A stretch of DNA of 64,000 nucleotides, taken from Bolinopsis microptera (Eukaryota; Ctenophora; Tentaculata; Lobata; Bolinopsidae). The position numbers were made by a program, and so were the translations under genes. The stretch spans positions 11,336,635 to 11,400,634 of the forward strand of contig NC_087079.1 in NCBI RefSeq assembly GCF_026151205.1, written 5' to 3'. The notes beneath the pieces were generated by a model that saw only the letters and a list, made by a program, of their open reading frames with translations, had not been told where the DNA came from and did not search any database. This document shows, piece by piece, positions 56,504-64,000 of the stretch (its first letter is position 1; the number at the start of each line of letters is the position of its first letter).

Positions 56504-59210
56504 TAATTGATAAATTAATTGTTAACCATTAACGTAATGAGTAATACTGATATAATTATTTGTAAAATAGTTTTTTCGTCGCGTCGACAAATAAGTATAT
56601 AATACTAGTCCAACTCAGCGCACATTTTGGCAAAATTGGTTAAGTTAGGCATATGCTTAAAACTTTTCGTAACGAGCTTGTCCATTGTTAATGATCTGGC
56701 CCGGCGCGCGCTACTTCGTAGCACTTGCCATCGGGCCATTTCGTTAATTGACGATGTCAATTCATTGCATAGCAGCTCGGCGCGGCACAGTAGCGCATCT
56801 CGCCGATCTAGCCAGTGAGAAGCCTCATTGAGTGCGCGGCGCGGCACAGTAACGCATCGCGCTACAAGCCATTTCGTAACATTTCGAGAAGAACGCGGCG
56901 CGCGCTACTTCGAAGAAATTTTGAAATTTAGACGAGTAACATCCGTCAAGTAACGCGCGTAAACTAACCGACCATAGGCCGGCCTTTGCGTACGTGATAC
57001 GTGACGCGCGCGTATGTTTCACCGCCTAATCACTAATCACTAATTGGTGGCCGCGCACATCGCTATTACAAACACGAAAGGGGTACGGCCACGGTCTGTT
57101 TGCTCCTTGTGTCCACATTAAGTGAGCCTAGGTAGTGCGCCATCGACAGTGAGCCGCGTGTGCCGCGACTGTAGGATGGTTTTTTAGCGCTAATTTCGGC
57201 CAACACAAACACAAAATTATAGAAACAAATAAGTATTAAGTAACCTTCTCTTGATCCAATTTTTAAAAAATTGGTTAGAGCTTACTCTTACCTAGCTGGG
57301 GACCTCAGGCTATTATGTTCATAAACCGAATAGAGATTAGGCGAAATGTTCACATAGCCATGTGTCTAGTGTCTACGCGTACTGCGTGACGCGCTTGTTT
57401 CACAAGTAGATCTTTTGCCGCATTCGGCGGACGCGCGCTACTGCAAGCGAGAGGGCTCTGGTTAGAGCAAGGCGAAATGACAGGCTGAGCGCGGCCCAGT
57501 AAGCTTACTCACAAACTTACAAAGCCAAAGAGGCAAAGAAATTCCATGTCCGAAAAATTTAAAGAATATATCCAACCATTAAACAATTTAACATTATGTT
57601 ACAGCTAAAAGCAGCGTATTTTGCCCTATTATTCATTACTACATACTACATCAACTCCGATATCCACAAAAATTTTTGAACAGTTGTGATCTCACTGCTG
57701 CGCGCAGTGTTGTGACCCCTCTTCGTCGTATTTTACACATATTTGGACATTGGCAATTTATTCAATTGATAATTTTAAAGTTTTAACATTTTTATATTAA
57801 ATTCTTTTTGAATATAGTTCTAAAACGATTAAACTTGCTTTCTGTGAAAATTTAATGTACTTTCGTAAAATAATTTTGATGTGGCAGCGATTTGAAAAAT
57901 AAATTAGTTAAAAATGATACAAAAAAATTGGACATTTTTTGATATTAAAACATGCATAACTTGGGCTGTGTTGACAGTAGAAAAATAATTTAACCCTTGT
58001 CCGAAAGGTTTACAAAAGTTTTACGCGCCGCGCATAATTGCCGCGCAATTTCGCGTGTCAAATCCGTCTAAGAGTGAACATAATTGATGAAGGAGCACTT
58101 TGACCTTTACACCTCGTGCGTTCACTGTTCGCGCCTCAATTGCGCCCAGTTCACTGTTGCCTCGCGTTATTCCATCATCCATATTTCTGCTCTTAGTTGC
58201 TTTATAATGTGTCAGCAGTAATCAGCCCTGCTGTATTATATATTGTGCTTGATTGTTGATACCTAATTAATTAACTGTTAACAATGGCAGTTATGTTGGA
58301 TGATGATTAATCACTCTACAATCGCCTGTCACGTGACTTCTTCAACCCGTTCTGTAGATGGCCCTAAACAACTATTCGAAACCCGGAAACCATAACCCTC
58401 TAATCAGATCCCAACCCTAACGGCCTAACCCTAACCAAATCCTTTACAAAAGCATATACTGAAACACTATAGAGAAATTAGGCTAACTTCCTTATTGTCA
58501 TATCACGTGATCGAGACAGTTTTTCGCCAATATCTCGTTAGGGGAGAATTTTAACCTTATGTCATGGGGGTAATAGGTAAGTGCTTAGGAACCTCTTTGC
58601 TTTTATTCGAGCCTTTTATTAAATCGAAGTTACAGTTCACGAGGTTGATCCTTTGGGAGATATTATAAATCCTGTTTTACTATTATTTATAAATTCTAAC
58701 GTTTAACTTTAATAATAATAAGTAAGTTTGGACGCAGACTAGAAACGAGTTTAATCGACTAAGTTTTTGATTTTGTGTACCTTTTTATCATACAACTTTT
58801 TAATTTCAGCAAATTTTAGTTAAAGAGTAAATCAAAGTTAGCAATCATTGAACTCAATAGTTAAAAAGGTGACTGTAAAAATAGAACTAAGATTTCGATA
58901 CTTTTAAATGAACTTCTAGTTCTAATGATATAATTTTAAATCATTAGATGTTTAAATTTTCTGATAGCTGGATCATAGTCATGTAGAAATTAGGTTAAAC
59001 ATTGTCATGCAGAAATTAGGTTGAAATAATTTTGTCCATAGAAAACACAGTCACGCCTTACATTATTACAAGCTTTAAAGGGCTCGTGAGTCGTGTTAGT
59101 GTTACTATTACTTTTGAGCTTGAAAGCAGACAAAACTTTGCTTATTTGTTTGTTTATTATTTTGTTTGTTATTAGAGAAAGAAGACAATAGTACCTCTCG
59201 ATTATTTCAG
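56504..59210. other. Repeat-rich region, no genes
   Basis: GC-rich dispersed blocks (GCGCGCGCTACTTCGTAGCA, about 56700; the GACAGGCTGAGCGCGGCCCA boundary motif, about 57480), a block shared with 62380-62470 (ACAGCTAAAAGCAGCGTATT), and a repeat with CCCTAA tracts at 58310-58570. No coding exon is supported before 59211. Confidence 0.55.
58394..58436 (+). repeat. Degenerate CCCTAA tract
   Basis: Scattered ACCCTAA-type units in a repeat whose inverted relative is the insertion at 11208-11597. Confidence 0.6.
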
Positions 59211-60590
59211 GAGAAGCTAAAAGCGCTGAAAGCCAAGAAGCATCTCCCGCAGGAGCTGTTGAATCAGCACGCTGAAGAAGTACAGAGACTGGTGAACAAG
59301 CTGATAAACTCAGACAGCAGCAAAAACTTCAAGTGAGCTTCGTGACGTCATTGACATTACCGTCGTTGTGACGTCATTTTCGATGTTGATCGAATGAATT
59401 TATTTGTATTCTAGAGATTCTATTTTAGCATTTGACAAGTAACAACTTTGGCTCTGTTAATTACTGTGCTGTAATGCACTGAACGACCGGGATTCCCGGC
59501 GCCAGGGGAGGTGTTTATTCCCGGCCCCGGCCAATTTTGAGTTTTTGGCCGGGAATTATAGATTAAAAAGTCACATAAGAACATAAAAACTACTGTCTTA
59601 TTTGACCCACAATTCATACTTACATTTACAACTTATCTTATATTGGTAAGGGATCAATTAGCCGAAGTTAAAATGGAAAGTGCCAGTTTTACTTTAAAGT
59701 CTGAAGCACTGCAGAGCGTGAAAAGTGATATTAAAATGGACTCTAAAAGTGCCTGTGTCTTCATACTATGGTGTTCCGCCTCACTTCTATACTCACTTGC
59801 TGGAAGCTATGTGAGTTATTTTACCTCCTTATTTCAAATGACCTCCAAACCAATTACATTGAACTTTGAAGAGGTGAAGAAACCATTAATATTTACTGAA
59901 TTAAATGCGACTATAAAACCGAAATAGTAATACACTGCTGACTACAAAGAAACATCTTACATGGGGCCAGGCTCATATAAGTGTTCATATGTTAGTGTTC
60001 ATAGCCGTTGAAAATATGGCGGAATGACAGGCTGAATGTGGCCCATAGTAGAAGAAAAAACATTATAATTCATTCCGACCATAATAGAAATACAATTAAA
60101 CTAGAATGAAACAAAGAGTATTAAATTTTTAAATTAGTCGAGTCAACCAAATTTCACAGAGAAGCTGGAAATTTATACGACAATTTAAACGCAATGTGTA
60201 TGCGCCGTGATCAATGGTCACGGCGCATAACCATTGCGCCGTGACCGTTGATCACAGCGCATAACCCGTAAGATGCTGCGCACATTTTTTATTTTAAAAT
60301 GGCGGGAACACATTTCAACTGCCATTGTTATACGATACATTGAAGTGCATAGTGGAGTGTGTGGTCTGATAGTAGACAGAGGACTTATTTGAAACATTCC
60401 CGGTGCCTTCAACTGTTCTTTGCACTGACTATTTGATTGCTTAAACGAATAGGCGAGCCTTCAAAAACATTAGTTTCAATGTTTTCATAGTTTTATGATG
60501 CAAATATGATTTTTCCATTTACTTAACTGATAATACCCCCAATATCTTTTCAGGTGTGGAGGTCGGACCGAAACTGTAATCAGACACTAA
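59211..60590 (+). CDS. Last two exons of an unidentified gene
   Basis: Exon 59211-59332 follows ATTATTTCAG and ends AA|GTGAGC. It has one fully open frame, strongly helical and charged (EKLKALKAKKHLPQELLNQH, then AEEVQRLVNKLI). Exon 60554-60590 follows TCTTTTCAG, restores the same phase and ends with a stop after CGGRTETVIRH. An AATAAA lies 40 bp downstream. The phase agreement and good splice signals support a real 3' gene end. Upstream exons were not found within the repeats to the left, so the start is unknown. I do not recognise the family. Confidence 0.5.
60188..60262. repeat. Short hairpin with GCGCCGTGATCA arms
   Basis: Nested inverted repeats of TGCGCCGTGAC(C/T) and its complement (GTCACGGCGCA), imperfectly palindromic over about 75 bp, within the intron of the gene above. 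Confidence 0.7.
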
Positions 60591-60629
60591 ACATTAACGA
60601 GGACCAATTATTTTACTCCTTTAATGATG

Positions 60630-60635
60630 AATAAA
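60630..60635 (+). terminator. Possible poly(A) signal
   Basis: AATAAA 40 bp after the stop codon of the unidentified gene. Confidence 0.4.
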
Positions 60636-61556
60636 GATCGCTGATTGCTTTTACTAATATATAGTGTTAAAATGAAAGAGAAACTGTTGAGACGAAAGAG
60701 AAAAACGCACTCATTTATTTATAGTTTTATGTCTTAACAATGTTATTCGAAAGCTAATTTTAAAAGCTGGCTCTGAATCCTTGCTAAATGATTTGGGAAG
60801 GTGTAAGGGCTAAATATGCCTGTAGACATCATTTTCAGTGGGTTTTATGAAGTTTATGATTAGGGTATATTTTGGGACTGAAATAAGCGCAAGACCTTCG
60901 ACGTTTCTATTCCTACTGTTTTTTTAATTTAGCAAATATACAAAAAAAAATTATACTGTCGTAAAGATAAAATGTTTAGTTATCGGATAGATACTTTAAA
61001 ATTAAGTATTAAAATAACCGAGCTAAGATATTCAATGTTAAACTCAAAAATGTTCACGCGTTTATGAAGAAATATCTAATTCTGCGCGTAGTTTTTTGGT
61101 CACAACTATGGCAAATTTTTACCAATTTTGTTCATAATTTCAAAATGTTATTTAGTAGACAAATTACTTTCGGACTAAATCCTTATTGTTTATTCAAATC
61201 TAAAAGAAACAACATTTATTTGACTTCAAAATTGTTCAATCTGAATACGAGCTAATTACGACGAAGGGAGGTCACAACACTGCGCGCAGGAGTGGATCTG
61301 AAAGCCTTATTGGAATTTGACCATTGTTATTGTTAATGATTTGGCCCGGCGCGCGCTACTTCGTAGCACTTGCATGCAGTGGCGTTGATTCACGATGTCA
61401 ATTCTTCGCATCTCGCCGATTTGTGGTTGCGAGAAGCATTATTGGATGCGCGCGCGCGACCCAGCAGTGCATCGCGCTACAAGCAGTGGCGCGAAAGCAC
61501 ATAATTAGGTGAATTTTAGCGCTATGCACTAAGCTAAGTACTTAATTAACTGGGTC

Positions 61557-61711
61557 CACAGGAGGGGCAAAGTGCAAAGAAACTGCTGCTCACTGCTGCT
61601 CACTGCTACTCACTGCTACTAACTGCTGCTCACTGCTGCTCACAGTGAGCAGCAGTTAGTAGCAGTGAGCAGCAGTGAGCAGCAGTTTCTTTGCACTTTG
61701 CCCCTCCTGTG
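61557..61711. mobile_element. 155 bp palindromic element with GGTC duplication
   Basis: It starts CACAGGAGGGGCAAAGTGCA and ends with the exact complement. The interior consists of CTGCTGCTCA-type decamers that fold back on themselves. GGTC occurs directly before (61553-61556) and after (61712-61715). The target sequence CTGGGTCGCGC is present uninterrupted in a related repeat at about 25405. Confidence 0.8.
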
Positions 61712-61959
61712 GGTCGCGCATTATCCAATAATACCTTTCGCAACATTCGTTAGATCGGTGCGCGTGAGATGCACCAGTACAGCTAGGATTGACATCGTCA
61801 ATTAATGTCAAATGTAGGTAGTACGCCATCGACAGTGAGCCGCGCGTGCCGATTGTAGGATGGTTTTATGCTTCCCGACCTCCGATTGCAACAAAAATTG
61901 GTAAGCTTACTCATGGACTTACAAGCTGAAAGTGTTCGAAAAAGTTAAAGCATATCCGA

Positions 61960-62360
61960 TCCAATTATCAGGGCTTTTACTAATTCGCTCGCCCAAAAAT
62001 TTCACGTGACTTTGGTGTTTGGTTTTTATGGTTTTGCAGCCGTACAAAACGATTTTACATAAACCCTAACCCTAACCATAACCCCGAAGCTAACCATAAC
62101 CTTTACCTCAACCCTAACCCTAACCCGAGCCCTAAACAATCAAATTAGTATTTTACTAGCCTAGCCTGTCACGTGACCAAAACGGTTTTTTGCCCATAAC
62201 TCTCCAGGGAAGCATTTTAACCCTACCACCTACGTCATGGGGGGTGATTCGGAATCAGCGTCCAAAAATACACCGATTTAGATCACTTTCATGCCCAAAG
62301 GGCCTTTTCACAAGATTTTTCTTAAAATTTGGGCGAGCGATTTAGTAAGACTAAGAGCGA
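61960..62360 (+). repeat. Dispersed repeat with CCCTAA tract
   Basis: Matches 9527-9722 and 10940-11150 in order (TTCGCTCGCCCAAAAATT block, CCCTAA tract, GTCACGTGACCAAAACGG block, GATTCGGAATCAGCGTCC block). Because it is collinear here without the 1.2 kb break, it shows what the repeat looks like when intact. The CCCTAA tract covers about 62064-62138. Confidence 0.75.
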
Positions 62361-62499
62361 ATTATCAGACATCATATTTATGTTACAGCTAAAAGCAGCG
62401 TATTTTGCCCCATTTTGATCACTATATCAACTCCGATATCCACCAAATTTTTCGGACAGTTGTGAAAGCCCTATTGGAAGGTCGTCGTCAATTTTCAGA

Positions 62500-62776
62500 A
62501 TGATCTCATTCAAGGAACCGAAGATATATTCGAACAATACGACAAAAATCAACGAATTTGGTCAAATTACGCGACTTTTACAGCTATTTTTGCTCCAAAA
62601 GCCGCGCAGCATCAAATATGGCACCTAGGCGAAACTCACTGATCTTTCCAAAAAGGTATGACATGGACAAATTTGGTATTGTGAAAATTCTCAGTCTCTG
62701 ATCTAGAAAACATGGTGGTACAAAAATTTTTTAAATCCGAGCAAGTTTATTTTTATCGTGCACCCCCTAATTAATG
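62500..62776 (-). repeat. ~300 bp dispersed repeat, copy 2
   Basis: Inverted, diverged copy of 24588-24890, ending at the TTAGGGGGTGCACGATAAAA edge (minus-strand reading). Confidence 0.75.
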
Positions 62777-63084
62777 ATTAATGTACGTTTATAATCTATC
62801 AAGACGGCTCACGGCAAAATGCGCGCTGAGTTAGACTCGTTGACGGTCTTTGAACAAATATTTTACGAGTATCACCGGATCACCCGTTGTCCCGTTAATC
62901 GCCAAGCGTATTAAATGAAATTATGACGATGAGGATCACGATCTACTAAGTGAGACAAGGCTCTTATATATAGAGTGATAAAGTAAATTATAAACCTACA
63001 GCTATGACTATGAGCTAATTCACACGTCAGCGCAGTCTAATAATATTAGTACTGTATAGTAATTGGTATTATCACACTTTCGAG

Positions 63085-63700
63085 CCAAATTTGGCAGGAA
63101 AGCAGAATTGATATTCCATGCCCCGATGGGGAGCACTGGCTCTCACCCGGGGGCATGAAATATCAATTAGTTGCTCAGAGAGTGCTCCATAGAAACGAGG
63201 AGCCCGCTCTCAGAACTGATCTACTACTGTAAGGTACTGATTTAAATAATGATTTAAATCAATAACCTGAGTAGTCTACGACCTTAAATGCAATGGTCAG
63301 AGAGAATTTACAATTTGATGCAAAATGTATACTTATACAAAAACTTAAAACATTTCCTTGCGTTTCAGATGCGTCAAGCGAAATAAAAACTTTCCTTGTA
63401 AAACTTCCTCCCAATGTTGACTTTCTATTGTACTTCTTAGCCTAATAAGGCAGGAAAGCAGAATTGATATTACATGCCCCGATGGGAAGCACTGGCTCTC
63501 ACCCGGGGGCATGAAATATCAATCAGTTGCTCAGAGAGAGCCCGATATTCCCATAGGAACAAGGAGCCCACTCCCAACAACTGTTCTACTACTGCGAGGT
63601 ACTGATTTAAATAAAGATTTAAATCAACAACCTGAAGTAGTCTATGACCGTTAATGCAATGATCAGATAAACTTTCCAGGATAAGGAAAAATTTATATTT
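63085..63700. repeat. Tandem pair of a ~235 bp sequence
   Basis: GGCAGGAAAGCAGAATTGAT starts both copies (about 63090 and 63450). They stay similar through the GATTTAAATMAA-type motif and end near CAATGRTCAGA. The start-to-start distance is about 360 bp. The 92-codon minus-strand frame in the second copy is not kept in the first, which argues against coding. Confidence 0.75.
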
Positions 63701-64000
63701 ATATATGGTTTTGAAAATATTTCCTTGTGTTTGAGATGCGTCAAGCAAAATAAAATTTTTTGTTGTAAAACTTTTTCAAGCTGTTCCCTTTTTATTGCAC
63801 TTTATAGTTCAAAGCCTAATTAGGCTTCGGATGATGAAACGAAGTAAAAACTCCCTGGCTTGTACGAGCTTTAAGTGACTTAGGGTTATTGAAAACGAGA
63901 TCAAAGTTTACAAGCAGACTTGAAAGTTTCACAAAGTTTTGGTACTTGTCAGCGATACAATCAATCAGGATAATTAATTTCCTTAATCGCTTACTTGAAA

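Noticed and set aside
59643-59927. 94-codon frame with one hydrophobic segment, inside the intron of the unidentified gene
   Set aside because: No family resemblance, no splice or promoter support; could be chance.
63470-63748. 92-codon minus-strand frame
   Set aside because: Lies in a tandem pair, and the frame is not kept in the sister copy.
1-64000. CRISPR arrays, bacterial operons, riboswitches
   Set aside because: None seen; the introns, telomere-type motif and gene content are animal.

Overview
This window is AT-rich metazoan nuclear DNA. The genes have spliceosomal introns with GT..AG borders and their products are animal protein families: a voltage-gated K+ channel, a trypsin/CUB mosaic protease, TBC1D22, TMEM161, mitoribosomal protein L46 and CHCHD2/10. 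There are CR1-like, mariner, hAT-like, Harbinger, TTAA-flanked and tRNA-SINE repeats, and short CCCTAA-type tracts. I cannot fix the phylum; an invertebrate, possibly an early-branching lineage, is likely. All exon models below were read by eye from splice signals and phase.

Layout. 1-18.3 kb: a segmental duplication. An ~8 kb unit holding a Shaker-type K+ channel (+ strand) and the 3' half of a protease gene (- strand) occurs twice in tandem (about 5036-12911 and 13073-18316). A third, truncated and inverted channel fragment lies at 1563-2310, separated from the first unit by two abutting TTAA-flanked elements. In the first unit the channel has a one-base frameshift and the protease exons are broken by insertions. 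The second unit keeps an open channel frame and joins a full protease gene (16996-21183, - strand). 21.2-27.6 kb: no genes; MITEs, a degenerate ~220 bp satellite and GC-rich dispersed repeats. 27.6-33.7 kb: TBC1D22 (- strand, ten exons), with a secreted Vps62/DUF946-like gene nested on the opposite strand in one intron and two transposon relics in another. 35.7-50 kb: a run of - strand genes: a fatty acid hydroxylase/sterol desaturase-type gene, TMEM161, MRPL46 and CHCHD2/10.

The most striking object is a CR1-like non-LTR retrotransposon (about 40.49-47.80 kb) inside the proposed first intron of MRPL46. Its first reading frame combines a coiled-coil start, an AlkB-type 2-oxoglutarate/Fe(II) dioxygenase domain and an SGNH-esterase-like domain. 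Its second frame is endonuclease plus reverse transcriptase. A mariner-type element with ~358 bp terminal inverted repeats is inserted near the 3' end of that second frame, giving three nested layers (gene, retrotransposon, DNA transposon).

50-64 kb: repeat-dominated. It holds a 692 bp mariner MITE, a ~4.7 kb structure with ~1.16 kb inverted arms and a Harbinger transposase remnant, a 155 bp palindromic element with a GGTC duplication, repeats carrying CCCTAA-like tracts, and the last two exons of an unidentified + strand gene (59211-60590).
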